A program made the translations under genes and the position numbers. The notes below the pieces were generated by a model. The model made no database searches, had not been told where the DNA came from, and saw only the letters and a list, made by a program, of their open reading frames with translations. A stretch of DNA of 64,000 nucleotides from Alistipes finegoldii DSM 17242 (GTDB taxonomy: Bacteria > Bacteroidota > Bacteroidia > Bacteroidales > Rikenellaceae): the NCBI RefSeq assembly GCF_000265365.1, contig NC_018011.1, positions 806,001 to 870,000 of the forward strand, given 5' to 3'. Every line of letters begins with the position of its first letter. Within the stretch, counting starts at the first letter, position 1. This document shows, piece after piece, positions 24,825-34,177 of this stretch.

Positions 24825-25736
24825 CTATTTCCAGCGGCCGATTGCCAAATATTGAAAGGTACAACCCGAATTACCATATTCGGCTTGGCCATTCGATAGC
24901 CGTTTGATGTACCTCGGTCGCATTGTAAAATAGGATGCCGATACCGGGTCGGCCGCAGCTACTTCAACGGCTGCGTCTCCGAAGGCAGTAGGCGTGGTAA
25001 TGATAGCGTAGGGTCTCGCGTAAAACGATGCCGGAAAATACACGGTAATAGAGGTTGTCTGATTGCAGCGGGTTCCCCATGCAAACATCATCCCGTCAGG
25101 AGCTTTATAATAGCCTTCTGCATTGAGTGATTTTAACAGACTGACATTATCCAGATTGCTGTTCGCCTTTGCGTTCCACGTCGTCTTTTCGCTATAACTC
25201 GCAAACTGATATAACGTATTGGTGGAAATATACGAAGCCGGAATCGCCGTTAAACTTATAAAGCTGCAGGCGTATGAAACAACCGCGGCAATCTCCTCAT
25301 CTGTACTTTCGAATATTCCGGCCGGAAACTCCGAATCATCCACCGAGCCGAAAGCGATGGCATTATTTTCTGCTACAAACCCGAAAACCCCAACGGTCGT
25401 GGTGCCCTCTATGTACCACACCATACATTGCAGCCCTCCGAAGCGCACCATGCGGACCTTGCCGATAGCCGTTGCCGCAATGACCTTTTGAAGCACATCG
25501 TTAATCGGGGCACTCGTTCCTAAGAAATCTGCCACAGAATCAGCCCCGGCAACGGGAGTCATTTTCGGCAGATCACCGCCCGCATCGTATGCGAGATCAT
25601 TCCATTTACTTATCCCGTCGCCGACCTTGCGCTTTCGAGTGTCGGATTCGTACACAACCTCACCTTTGAGCAGGAGAGGATTTGCGGCGGCCAACGCCGC
25701 CGCGGTGTACATCGGGAGTTGCAATCTTCCTTTCAT
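24825..25736 (-). CDS. tail fibre protein
   Basis: 303 residues. The N-terminus MKGRLQLPMYTAAALA plus GEVVYESDTRKRKVGDG has the short repeat (E..YE..T.KIGDG) found in many tail-fibre attachment domains. The C-terminus has the pattern NAEGYYKAPDGMMFAWG, then TVYFPASFYARPY, ending LAIGRWK, likely the receptor-binding tip. It is paralogous to the out-of-frame gene downstream. Part of the minus-strand tail operon. Confidence 0.75.
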   Translation of the reverse strand: MKGRLQLPMYTAAALAAANPLLLKGEVVYESDTRKRKVGDGISKWNDLAYDAGGDLPKMTPVAGADSVADFLGTSAPINDVLQKVIAATAIGKVRMVRFGGLQCMVWYIEGTTTVGVFGFVAENNAIAFGSVDDSEFPAGIFESTDEEIAAVVSYACSFISLTAIPASYISTNTLYQFASYSEKTTWNAKANSNLDNVSLLKSLNAEGYYKAPDGMMFAWGTRCNQTTSITVYFPASFYARPYAIITTPTAFGDAAVEVAAADPVSASYFTMRPRYIKRLSNGQAEYGNSGCTFQYLAIGRWK

Positions 25737-25751
25737 CGTGGTTGTTTACGG

Positions 25752-26678
25752 TTAGGACATTCCGGGAATGGTGCATTGAATAACGAGCGTGCTGGCCTTG
25801 AATTCGTCCAGCGCGGATTTCGCGGCGGCGGTTCCGGCCCCCTTCGCATCGTAAACAGCGTCAAAGTCGGTTTTCAGCCGATTTTTCAGCGCGTCGTATT
25901 TGAGCTGAATGACATTCGACGCCGACACCTCGATATAAGTGCCGTCGCCCTTGTAGACATCCACGAGGTCCTGCACGGGCAGATATTGCGGGGTGTTGTT
26001 GTTTTGGAACAGGAACTCGACGTACTTGTCGCCGACCTTCGCCCCGGTATAGGGTGTGTTCGCCGTCGTAACGGTCTTGATCGACGAACCGCGCAGCACT
26101 TGATCGAGCGGGATGTTAATCGACACGCCGACCTTGTTCCCGCCCTTCTTCAAATGATAGGTCGATGCGAAACCGCTCTCGGTGGCCACCTTCTCGATGG
26201 TGTATTCGAGGTTCCACTTGGCCTTTTCCGCGTCCGTTGCGAAACGGTGCGTGGCATCCTCGGCAATCATCGAAGCTGCATGGGTTGCCGGATGCTGGTA
26301 GTTGTTCGCACCTGCGGCGATGCCATCGAGCTTTGTCTTGTCGGCCGCCGACATCAGACCGTCGGCCGCATGCGTGGCGGGCGTTTTCTCGGCTTTGTTG
26401 TTCCAGCCCGCGATTTGGGTATCCGTGACAAGGCGGTGTGTGGCGTCGGCCGCGAGCTGCGCAAGCGTGGTCGGCTGTCCCCAACTGAGCGCCGACCAAG
26501 TTTTCGTGCCGTCGCCGACCTTGAATTTCACGGGGGACGTGCCCTCCACAAATCCGACTTCACCTTTGAGAAGAACGGGGTTCGCCGTGGTCCATTCGGC
26601 CTCGGTTCCGGTTGTGTGTGCGATGCGAGCCGCCAGCAGAACTTGCTCCAACGCCGCCAATGCTTGATTGTCTTCCAT
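25752..26678 (-). CDS. tail fibre / tropism protein
   Basis: 308 residues. Near the N-terminus GEVGFVEGTSPVKFKVGDG is the same fibre repeat as in neighbouring genes. Repeats ending in ATH (DATHRLVTDTQIAGWNN, DATHRFATDAEKAKWN) and MSAADKTKLDGIAAGAN are tail-fibre shaft motifs common in Bacteroidetes phages. The C-terminus is helical. Likely an upstream fibre section or host-contact protein. Confidence 0.75.
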   Translation of the reverse strand: MEDNQALAALEQVLLAARIAHTTGTEAEWTTANPVLLKGEVGFVEGTSPVKFKVGDGTKTWSALSWGQPTTLAQLAADATHRLVTDTQIAGWNNKAEKTPATHAADGLMSAADKTKLDGIAAGANNYQHPATHAASMIAEDATHRFATDAEKAKWNLEYTIEKVATESGFASTYHLKKGGNKVGVSINIPLDQVLRGSSIKTVTTANTPYTGAKVGDKYVEFLFQNNNTPQYLPVQDLVDVYKGDGTYIEVSASNVIQLKYDALKNRLKTDFDAVYDAKGAGTAAAKSALDEFKASTLVIQCTIPGMS

Positions 26679-26690
26679 TGTATTTTGTAT

Positions 26691-27065
26691 TTATTTGTTG
26701 CCTATCAAATCCGCCGGGGACCCTCCTTGAAGGGTTACGCGGGTAGTTCGCTGCACGCAGTCGTTCTCAACGACCGACCGCAGGTTATCCAGTTGTTCGC
26801 GGAGTTGATCGATGGCCTCGTCCGACTCCTTTTTGTGTTGCGCGAGGTCGCTCGCGGTCTGTTCGACGGTTTCTTTGAGTTTCTGACCATCGGCCGCGGA
26901 TAATTTGCTGTTGAGTTGATCGGCAAGGCCATCGACGCCATTAATGGCGATCTTGTCCTCGTTCTTGTGCCAAAAGCTATCCCAAGCGTCCGAGAACTGT
27001 GCGGCCGTGGGATATTTCCCTTTTCCGAACCATTTGCGGAGTTGTGCCCGTGTGATAATTGCCAT
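26691..27065 (-). CDS. tail-associated coiled-coil protein
   Basis: 124 residues, MAIITRAQLRKWFGKGKYPT at the start, then coiled coil (QKLKETVEQTASDLAQHKK, DQLREQLDNL). Found between collar and fibre genes; similar short proteins accompany fibres in Bacteroidetes phages. Exact role unknown. Confidence 0.6.
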   Translation of the reverse strand: MAIITRAQLRKWFGKGKYPTAAQFSDAWDSFWHKNEDKIAINGVDGLADQLNSKLSAADGQKLKETVEQTASDLAQHKKESDEAIDQLREQLDNLRSVVENDCVQRTTRVTLQGGSPADLIGNK

Positions 27066-27076
27066 TGCTCCTTGTG

Positions 27077-28000
27077 TTATTTCGTTCGCATGATGTACGC
27101 CAGCGCATAATACGGCGGGCGGTTCTCGTGGGGCTTGTTCCCGCCCGTCATATAAGTGCGGCCGTCGCCCTCGTTGAGCGCATTCGCCGAGCCGCCGCCC
27201 GTGAAACGTTTTCCCGCGTGTTGCAGGAACAGCCCGTGATCGTGCGCGGGGAGTTCCTCCACGGTGAGCTGGTGGGTTTTCTTGCCGCCGACCGCACCGA
27301 GGGTTTTGTAGTCCTCGTCGCTGCCGTAATGGCCGACCACAAAGCGCCCCCGGAGATCAGGTAGACGAAAGAAGCCCGCCGAGGTCGTGAGCTGGCGGCC
27401 GTTGCAGTCGTAGCCGTTGTTGAACGCCGCACCGATGGCGGCGAACAGTTCCGGGTACTCCGTCTGCCGGAGCTGCTGCCCCTCGCAGAGCAGATACCCG
27501 TCGGGAACCCCGCGCCCGGCCCACATTTCGACCATGCCCAGCGGCGACGGCTTCATGTCGGCGAGAGCCTTGCGCAGGGCGGCCAGCTCCGCGTCGAGCG
27601 CGGGCAGCGATTGGGCCTCGCGGAAATCTTCCCAGCGGTAGTTTTCCTCGCCGACGCCGGGCGCGAGCGACCGCCTCACGTATGCCTGCGGATAGTCGTA
27701 GCCCTGCGCCTGCACGGAGATCACCTCCTGCTTGAGGTACATGCCGCTGCCGATTGCGCCGCCTTCCCAATACAGCACCTCCCCTTCGGGGTGCTCTCGC
27801 GTGTGCAGGAATACGTAACCTTCGGCCCGGCGGGCTCCGTTATCCATTGGGTCGCATCCGAGCAGCACGGCCTTGTTTCCGGCGATGTTGCCGATAATCG
27901 ACACGACGTGCGCGTTGGTTTGCAGGTAGTCGAGCATTTCGCAGTCGGCGGGAAAGTCCTTGTTCGGCTGCAAGAGGTATCTTCCGTGTATCTGTTTCAT
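27077..28000 (-). CDS. tail collar-domain protein
   Basis: 307 residues. The C-terminal half is a phage tail-collar domain: EMWAGRGVPDGYLLCEGQ, FRLPDLRGRFVVGH, VEELPAHDHGLFL, and ENRPPYYALAYIMRTK at the end. The N-terminal half is unique and may attach to the baseplate. Works with the downstream fibre genes. Confidence 0.85.
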   Translation of the reverse strand: MKQIHGRYLLQPNKDFPADCEMLDYLQTNAHVVSIIGNIAGNKAVLLGCDPMDNGARRAEGYVFLHTREHPEGEVLYWEGGAIGSGMYLKQEVISVQAQGYDYPQAYVRRSLAPGVGEENYRWEDFREAQSLPALDAELAALRKALADMKPSPLGMVEMWAGRGVPDGYLLCEGQQLRQTEYPELFAAIGAAFNNGYDCNGRQLTTSAGFFRLPDLRGRFVVGHYGSDEDYKTLGAVGGKKTHQLTVEELPAHDHGLFLQHAGKRFTGGGSANALNEGDGRTYMTGGNKPHENRPPYYALAYIMRTK

Positions 28001-28001
28001 T

Positions 28002-28493
28002 TCAAATGAAGTTTATCGAAAATCGTTTTGATGCCAATTTGTAGGTGTTCACAACCCCCGTCACTTGGGCGAGGTCTACTTTGCCGTACAACGCGACGGG
28101 CAGGTTCACCCAGAAGTCGTAGCCGTTCACGCCGCCATAACCTCGGCGGTTCAGTATCACGGCCCGGCCGGAACCGCGGGCCGGAAGCCGAACGCTTTGG
28201 TCGGTGTCCCGGTGGTGCAGGATGATATATCCGACGTTCTCGGCATTGTCCGTGATCGTGATACGGCGGTCGATGGGGTCGAACATATCGTTCAGCACAG
28301 CCCGCAGATGACACACCTGACCGTTTTCCTGAACCCGGTACTCGGCATCGTGTTTCCACAACACGAATTGCGTGTGCAGCCATTGCAGGGGCGACACCGC
28401 GGCATAGGCCAGCGCCGCGAATCCCGGCTTGCGCCAAAAGGTCGGCAGCAGGAGCAGAGCCAGCCGTTTCACGTTGATGTCGTACTTACCCAT
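28002..28493 (-). CDS. baseplate-adjacent tail protein
   Basis: 163 residues, MGKYDINVKRLALLLLPT, with a helical N-terminus and beta-rich C-terminus. The position right after the J-like gene is that of Mu gp48 (DUF2313), but the sequence shows no clear match, so this rests on position. Overlaps the J-like gene by 8 bp. Confidence 0.6.
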   Translation of the reverse strand: MGKYDINVKRLALLLLPTFWRKPGFAALAYAAVSPLQWLHTQFVLWKHDAEYRVQENGQVCHLRAVLNDMFDPIDRRITITDNAENVGYIILHHRDTDQSVRLPARGSGRAVILNRRGYGGVNGYDFWVNLPVALYGKVDLAQVTGVVNTYKLASKRFSINFI

Positions 28494-29325
28494 TGTAGAC
28501 CTTCATGTTCAGTTTGATATCGCCCATCTCGAAATATCCCGCCGCCGGAACACACCGGGCGTCAATCGCAGTAACCACGCTTTCACCTGCGGCAACGGTG
28601 GTTGCACTCCGGAGTTCGGGTATTCTCACGCCGTCGATCTTCTGCAACTGATCCACGAGTGCCATGTTGGTATATTCGCCGTTGAAGGGCAGGTTTTCGA
28701 TGTAGTTCTGTATCGCCTCGCGGCAGGTACTCTCGACCGCCGAGGCGAGCAGTATCGGGTCGAAATAAATGTCCAGCTCGCAGTTGAAGCGGTCGGGGGC
28801 GATGTTTACCAGCGCCGTCCGCACCCCGGCGTCCTTGATCTCGGCGATGTAGGCTTTGAGTTGGCTCTCGGTCTCCGCGTCGAGCGGACAACGGCGGCCG
28901 CCCTTTTCGCCCGCAACCTTAATCGTCAACAGCGAGGCGTCGTCGCTCTCGTCGGCGACGGCATGCTTGACGACCCGCGCGGCCGTGATCTCCTCGTCGG
29001 TCATGTCCGCCGTGTCGTACTCGTCCGTGTCGGGGATCAGCGTCCGGTCCTTCATATAGGCCAGCACCATATCCCGGTACCACTTCGGGCGGTGCGGTTT
29101 CATTTTGTCGATACTGGCGTTCACCTCGCTGCGGAACGCTTCGAATATGTTCTCCAACGTCCACGCTGCGACTGCAAAGAGGTAGAACAGCACGCTCTCG
29201 ACGGAGAGTTTCCCGAAGAAGGCCGCGAAGCTGTCCCCGGCCGTAAAGCCGTATAGTTTCGCCGCCGTTTCGTTGCGCATGAAGTCCGCCTCGATGGACT
29301 CCTTTATTTCCGCTATTGTTCTCAT
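28486..29325 (-). CDS. baseplate J-like (Mu gp47-like) protein
   Basis: 279 residues. The N-terminal FMRNETAAKLYGF region, the segment EITAARVVKHAVADESD and the repeated ALVNIAPDRFNCELDIYFDP pattern match baseplate wedge J-family proteins. It joins the tail tube to the wedge. Overlaps the next gene by 4 bp on the upstream side. Confidence 0.75.
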   Translation of the reverse strand: MRTIAEIKESIEADFMRNETAAKLYGFTAGDSFAAFFGKLSVESVLFYLFAVAAWTLENIFEAFRSEVNASIDKMKPHRPKWYRDMVLAYMKDRTLIPDTDEYDTADMTDEEITAARVVKHAVADESDDASLLTIKVAGEKGGRRCPLDAETESQLKAYIAEIKDAGVRTALVNIAPDRFNCELDIYFDPILLASAVESTCREAIQNYIENLPFNGEYTNMALVDQLQKIDGVRIPELRSATTVAAGESVVTAIDARCVPAAGYFEMGDIKLNMKVYNG

Positions 29326-29615
29326 CGCACCATAAAATCAACTTCAATTCCCATGTAACCGATGCCGCCGAAGGGAGCGGCTTCGATTTCTTCGTCCGAC
29401 AATTCCGTCGCCGGGCGTATCTGCCGGGCCGTATATCTTTCCAGCACCATCTTGTCGGCCACGGGTGCAGTTTCGAGCTGCGCTCCTGCTTCCAGCGGTT
29501 CCGAGACACTCACGTCGTTTGCCGCCGCGAGGTCGAAGGCCGCCTCGACGCCGCCGCTGGTCTGTACCGCGATGTCCAAGAGGCTCTGCCTATCCGATGG
29601 TGCTATTTTCGCCAT
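29322..29615 (-). CDS. small baseplate-operon protein
   Basis: 97 residues from ATG 29615 (MAKIAPSDRQSLLDIA). Ala/Glu-rich, with no transmembrane segment. Located between gp46-like and gp47-like genes, overlapping both, where some Mu-like phages have an extra baseplate component. Not recognised further. Confidence 0.55.
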   Translation of the reverse strand: MAKIAPSDRQSLLDIAVQTSGGVEAAFDLAAANDVSVSEPLEAGAQLETAPVADKMVLERYTARQIRPATELSDEEIEAAPFGGIGYMGIEVDFMVR

Positions 29616-29892
29616 TGTACTCAATCGTTATCTGTCCGTCCTTCATTTCGACGCGCGACACGGACAATCCGCACGCCTGTAACATGGTCTTTGCATCCGC
29701 TTTCCACATCGGATTCGGGGACCCGCCGAGCATCTTCAATATTTCGGCCCCGATAAGCGGGTGCTCTTTGAACTCCCCGCGCACGGCCCGCAGAACGCAC
29801 TCGGCCGTTTGGGCCGTCGTGTCGCCGACGGCCAGCCGCCCGGCGGTCACCTGCACATCGCCCGTTTCGGGGTCTATCAATATTCCGCGCAT
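29590..29892 (-). CDS. GPW/gp25-like baseplate wedge protein
   Basis: 100 residues from ATG 29892. RGILIDPETGDVQVTAGRL, then TAQTAECVLRAVRGEFKE HPLIGAEIL in sequence follow the Mu gp46 / lysozyme-like GPW pattern. Located between spike and J-like genes as in Mu and P2. Confidence 0.75.
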   Translation of the reverse strand: MRGILIDPETGDVQVTAGRLAVGDTTAQTAECVLRAVRGEFKEHPLIGAEILKMLGGSPNPMWKADAKTMLQACGLSVSRVEMKDGQITIEYNGENSTIG

Positions 29893-29897
29893 CAGTC

Positions 29898-30446
29898 CTA
29901 ATGTTTCACGCTGTCGTTTTCCAGCTCCGCAGCGACGGTTTGTGTCAGTTGTCGGCTCGCCCATGCCGTGGCCGCAGTTTTGAGAGCCGCGCCGCCGTCT
30001 GTTCCCGCGGGAACCCATGCCGAGAATACCGCTTTCAACTCGTTTATGTCGTTCTCTAAAGCGTTGAGCCTTCCGGCGGTCTTTCCCGATATAACCAAAC
30101 CGCCCAGACGCCCGCCGTTCAGCGTAATGCCTTCGTCCGTCACCGTCGCCGATGTCCGGCCGATGTCGAGTTGCACCTTGTCGATCTGGTCGCACAGCAC
30201 GACCACGGCCACGGCCGGGTCGATGAAGGCCACCACAACGTAACTGCCTGCGGCCGGGAACTGCACAACCCCGACCGAGCCGTCTTGCGACGCTTGCAGG
30301 TTCACGCCCACGAGCGGGGCGCTCTCGTCGATGGGCGTACAGTCCACCGTCCGGGCCTGCTCGTCCACGGCGTCCACCGTGCATATCTTACAGTACAACT
30401 CGGCCCCCGACATGGCGAGAACCCGTATAGCCTCTTTGAGTGTCAT
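29898..30446 (-). CDS. baseplate spike (gpV/gp45-like) protein
   Basis: 182 residues. An OB-like N-terminal domain (CKICTVDAVDEQARTVDC, then VVQFPAAGSYVVVAF) is followed by a beta-helical needle segment (TVTDEGITLNGGRLGG) and a helical tail. This is the gpV layout; the trimer punctures the outer membrane. Overlaps the hub gene by 4 bp. Confidence 0.7.
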   Translation of the reverse strand: MTLKEAIRVLAMSGAELYCKICTVDAVDEQARTVDCTPIDESAPLVGVNLQASQDGSVGVVQFPAAGSYVVVAFIDPAVAVVVLCDQIDKVQLDIGRTSATVTDEGITLNGGRLGGLVISGKTAGRLNALENDINELKAVFSAWVPAGTDGGAALKTAATAWASRQLTQTVAAELENDSVKH

Positions 30447-31402
30447 TCCGCTACCCTTAATCCGATTGTTATCTCCTGCCGGAACCCGCCCGTCCCGTAT
30501 TTTATCACGTTCTTATCCGTCTGATATATGCCCCGGCACACACCGTCGATCTTGATTCCGATGTTGTCGAGCTTGTCGATCAGCACGGCCCCGAAGGTGG
30601 TGAAGGACCCGGCCAGCCCGTCGCGTTTCAGTCGTTTGAGTTCCTGCTCGGCCCATGCCTTCAACTCCTTTTCATCCTTATTGTAGGTGTGCAGCGTGCG
30701 GCGCTGGCCGTCGGCATCCCCGACATCGACGCGAATCCGTTTGTTATTCGGCCGCAGGGATATTGCCCGTATCTTGATCTTCACGTCGGCGGCGTTCTGC
30801 ACGTCGAGTTGTGCATCGTCGATCAGGTTCACCCCGGTTGCAAACACCTGCTTACACTTCGTGTCCCGCTCGAACAGCACCCCGCAATACAACACGGGTT
30901 CACCGTCCTCGATGCGAAAGAACGACCGGATGCCGCCCTGATCTTTCAACTGTCCGAGCAACTCGGTGACGGTGTTCGCCGTGACGCGGAACTGGCCGAT
31001 GTGCTGTTCGCCGAACACCTTATACTTCACGCCGAGATTCTGATCGCGCAAAACCTGCTCGATGGTGGCCGTTTTGTAGGCGATCTTCTTCGCATCCCGC
31101 GATTTGAACAGAAACATGTAATCCTCGCAATGTATCTCGGTGGGATTTTTCAGCCCTATCGTCGTGATAAAACCCCGGAAAGCGAATTGCAGCTCGCCGT
31201 CATACCCCAGCCACACCGATACCTCGTCGCCCCGCTTGATGGGCATGGAATTCTCGCCCAGCCAGCGGACTTTTTTCGGCAGCGTCACGACGCACGTATC
31301 GGTGAGCGTGTCGATGTCGCGGGTGATCTCCACCCCGGCGACCTTGTCGAACCGCCACGTCTTCGCACTTTTGATCTCAATTTTCGCAGTCAGCCGAAAC
31401 AT
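30443..31402 (-). CDS. baseplate hub (gpD/gp44-like) protein
   Basis: 319 residues. Beta-rich start (FDKVAGVEITRDIDTLTD) and PIKRGDEVSVWLGYDGEL match late-control gpD/gp44-type hub proteins that cap the tail tube and hold the spike. An AAACACCGTTTAAA motif lies 14 bp before the start on the coding strand. Confidence 0.7.
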   Translation of the reverse strand: MFRLTAKIEIKSAKTWRFDKVAGVEITRDIDTLTDTCVVTLPKKVRWLGENSMPIKRGDEVSVWLGYDGELQFAFRGFITTIGLKNPTEIHCEDYMFLFKSRDAKKIAYKTATIEQVLRDQNLGVKYKVFGEQHIGQFRVTANTVTELLGQLKDQGGIRSFFRIEDGEPVLYCGVLFERDTKCKQVFATGVNLIDDAQLDVQNAADVKIKIRAISLRPNNKRIRVDVGDADGQRRTLHTYNKDEKELKAWAEQELKRLKRDGLAGSFTTFGAVLIDKLDNIGIKIDGVCRGIYQTDKNVIKYGTGGFRQEITIGLRVAE

Positions 31403-31427
31403 TGTTTAAAGGCCCTTTAAACGGTGT

Positions 31428-32045
31428 TTAATAGTCGGTGTTTTTGATTACGTAGTCCTCGTCGGACAACGCCTTCACGTCGATAGTCTGACGGTTCGAG
31501 TGCGTGTCTTGGTTCAGCGCGAATCGCGTCACCACGATACGGCTGATGTCGAACAGCTCGAAGAACACACTCGACACTTCGATGGCCTTGTTCTCGTCGA
31601 GGAACTCTCGGACTTCACGGATGCCCTCCTCCGGGTATTCGTCCACGATCACGCCGTCGCGCACGGCCACAATCCCCACCGTTATACTGATGTCATAGTC
31701 GCCGTTGGAGATGTACTCCTTGATCGTACCACTCAGCCCGACGAGCGTCGTGCGGACCATGTGCTTCTCGCGTGAGATATTCACGACTGCGTCGTTCACA
31801 ACGAGCGTGCGGCCATCCTCGCGGCGCAGCGTCAGTTCGGTAAGCACGTAACGGCTCTCCCAATAGCTGCGGTCGGTGATCGGCACAGACAGGTCGTGCC
31901 CCGCGATGTCTCCGCCGTGGCCTTCCCATGACGGGGCTTTGGCGTTTTGCTGCGAGGGTTGAAAGCGGCAGAGGGCAAAGCGTGCCTGCTGTGCGACGCC
32001 CGCGGCCACAAACCCGAAACTTATCACTCCTAAATTCCCCATCAC
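31428..32045 (-). CDS. DUF6046-like tail protein
   Basis: 205 residues, Met-Met-Gly start overlapping the tape-measure stop. The central part (VLTELTLRREDGRTLVVND, KHMVRTTLVGLSGTIKEYI) matches what I recall as DUF6046 of Bacteroidetes phages. It sits between tape measure and hub, the place of Mu gp43 (DNA circulation N) or a LysM tail protein, and probably joins tail tube and baseplate. Confidence 0.65.
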   Translation of the reverse strand: MMGNLGVISFGFVAAGVAQQARFALCRFQPSQQNAKAPSWEGHGGDIAGHDLSVPITDRSYWESRYVLTELTLRREDGRTLVVNDAVVNISREKHMVRTTLVGLSGTIKEYISNGDYDISITVGIVAVRDGVIVDEYPEEGIREVREFLDENKAIEVSSVFFELFDISRIVVTRFALNQDTHSNRQTIDVKALSDEDYVIKNTDY

Positions 32046-34174
32046 ATTGCAAGGTTTACGTCGTTCACCGCGCTTAAAACGGCCTCGGCGACCAATTCCT
32101 TCACCCGGCTCATATCTTCGCGCATATTGGTCGTGTTTACCTCGAAGCGGTCGATCAGCCTCTCGATATTCACGGTGATGTTACGGACCTTGTCGGCCTT
32201 TGCGCTTGTGGTCCCGATGCTTTGCAGTCCTCCGGCCAGCGGGTCGGGGTTGGGGGTCGGGGTTGGGTTCGTAGTTTCGACACCTGACGAGGCTTGCTCT
32301 TTGGCTGCGGCGTCCGCTTTCGACTTGGCGATCTCCGCGTCGTAAGCCTTCGTGAAGGCTCCGCCGACCTCGGCCCCGAAGTCCGAGAACCCGCCCTTCA
32401 TTTTCTGAATGGCGGCCCGGATGCCCTTGCCGTCGAACTTGAACGCTGCGACGATCAGGTCGCCCAAACCGCCGAACACGGTTTTTGCCATGTTCCAAAT
32501 ACCCGTAAACACGGCTTTGAACGAGGCCCAAAGCCCTTTCAACGTGGCCCGGAACTTTACGGACGTATTCCAGAAGTAGACGCCCACGGCAACCAGCGCA
32601 GCGATGGCGGCCGCAATCCATCCGATGATCGGGATGTTCATAATAGCGACACCCACGGCCCGGCACGCAGTCACGGCCGCCGTCTTGAACGCCGCGAAGC
32701 CCGCCGAGGCGATACCCGCGAACGTGACGGACGCGGCACCGCCCGTCACCAGCGAGAGAACATAGGCCCCTATCGCTTTGATGCCGGACCATATCCCGAC
32801 TGTTGCAAAGCGCAGCGTGGCGACGGTCGCCTGCATGATGTTGCGCATGAATCCCAGCGCTTGCACCTTACCGATGCTCAAATAGCCGTTATACATTTGC
32901 AGCGACAAGATGGCCCGGCCCATCACGCCGATCACCCCGTGCCACATCCCGGCGAAATTCAAAGAACGGATGAAGACGATGCCTTTTCCGATGCCCAGCA
33001 ACAGCGGTGTCATCTGCGCCAGCGGCACAAGCGAACCTACCACGACCTCGACCCAAATCCCCCAGTCGCCCGATGCGTTGAACAGCGAGATTTTCAGATC
33101 GTCGAACTTGGCCCGCACGCGGGAGAGTCGTTCGTTGTAGCTTCCCATGATGATCCCCGCCTGCTCGACGGCCGTGTTCGTGCCGGTGATCACCGACTCG
33201 TAACGGGTCACTTCGTCGATGCCCTGCACGAGGGCCATTGCCGCGTTGCTGTTTTCCCGGCCGAACAACTTCGTGAACAGCGCCGTGTCGTTGAGTACCT
33301 TTTTCAGCGGGGTTAGACGGTCCGTGAGGGACTTCGATTTGTCGGTGAGCGCGTTGATGTTCACGCCCGCCGCCGTCAGTTCCTCCTTCACGTCTTTGGG
33401 CAGGAAGCGCCCGGTCGAAAGTATCGCCATGACGTTACGCAGCGCGACACCGCCTTCGGCTCCTTTCTTACCCGCCTTGTCGAGAACCTGAATAGCCGCG
33501 TTCGTCTCCTCGAACGACACGCCCGCCGCCTTGGCCGCCATACCGCATTGCTCCAGCGCGACCTTGATCGTCGGCAACTCGGCGGACCCCGCCTGTCCGG
33601 CGGCGGCCATGACGTTCATCATCTTCGCCATCTGACGGCTCGCCTCCATCGGGTCGGCCAGCGACACCCCATATTGGTTCATGGCCGTCGTCAGCACCTC
33701 GGCCGCAGCCGTGGCGTTGCCGCCCATCGTCTTGCTCAGAACGGCGATATTGTCGCCCATCGCTTTGAGCGCCGAGGGGTACTTCGCCAGTTCGGGCGAG
33801 AGCTGCGACAGCAGGAGTTTGTACGACTCGACGGATTGTGCCGCCGAGCCGCCGAACGCCTTCGCCGTATCGCGGGCGTAGCCTTCAATCGTCCGCAGGC
33901 TTTCGCCCGTTTCGCCCGATATGGCCGAGAGGTCGGCCAGCGAAGCGTTGAGCGCAGCACCCGGCTGCAGGGTTTCCTGCATCGTGCGGCCCACGCCCTC
34001 GATGTACTGCGTGAACTGATTTAGTGCGAGCAGCTTGCCCTCGAAGCTATCCCACAGCCCGACGGACTTGTGGATTTTGTCGTTCAGGTCCTTCACGCCC
34101 TGCGTGATGCCCTGCACGACAACATCGCAGTTGCCCGTGATATTGAAGGAATAGTTAAATGCGTAGCTGCTCAT
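32042..34174 (-). CDS. tail tape measure protein (TP901 type)
   Basis: 710 residues. Residues 60-330 carry TP901-type repeats (LADLSAISGETGESLRTIE, AKAFGGSAAQSVESYKLL, AAEVLTTAMNQYGVS). Residues 380-560 contain several hydrophobic segments, and the end is helical. It sets tail length and passes into the cell envelope at injection. It follows the frameshifted chaperone gene directly, as in nearly all long-tailed phages. Confidence 0.9.
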   Translation of the reverse strand: MSSYAFNYSFNITGNCDVVVQGITQGVKDLNDKIHKSVGLWDSFEGKLLALNQFTQYIEGVGRTMQETLQPGAALNASLADLSAISGETGESLRTIEGYARDTAKAFGGSAAQSVESYKLLLSQLSPELAKYPSALKAMGDNIAVLSKTMGGNATAAAEVLTTAMNQYGVSLADPMEASRQMAKMMNVMAAAGQAGSAELPTIKVALEQCGMAAKAAGVSFEETNAAIQVLDKAGKKGAEGGVALRNVMAILSTGRFLPKDVKEELTAAGVNINALTDKSKSLTDRLTPLKKVLNDTALFTKLFGRENSNAAMALVQGIDEVTRYESVITGTNTAVEQAGIIMGSYNERLSRVRAKFDDLKISLFNASGDWGIWVEVVVGSLVPLAQMTPLLLGIGKGIVFIRSLNFAGMWHGVIGVMGRAILSLQMYNGYLSIGKVQALGFMRNIMQATVATLRFATVGIWSGIKAIGAYVLSLVTGGAASVTFAGIASAGFAAFKTAAVTACRAVGVAIMNIPIIGWIAAAIAALVAVGVYFWNTSVKFRATLKGLWASFKAVFTGIWNMAKTVFGGLGDLIVAAFKFDGKGIRAAIQKMKGGFSDFGAEVGGAFTKAYDAEIAKSKADAAAKEQASSGVETTNPTPTPNPDPLAGGLQSIGTTSAKADKVRNITVNIERLIDRFEVNTTNMREDMSRVKELVAEAVLSAVNDVNLAM

Positions 34175-34177
34175 TCA

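Noticed and set aside
25719..26903. 394-codon plus-strand frame opposite tail-fibre genes
   Set aside because: Arg/Gly-rich translation without motifs; the minus strand carries fibre repeats.
29893..30384. Upstream extension of the gp46-like frame
   Set aside because: It overlaps the spike gene and reads as Gly/Arg noise; the ATG at 29892 fits the family's start.
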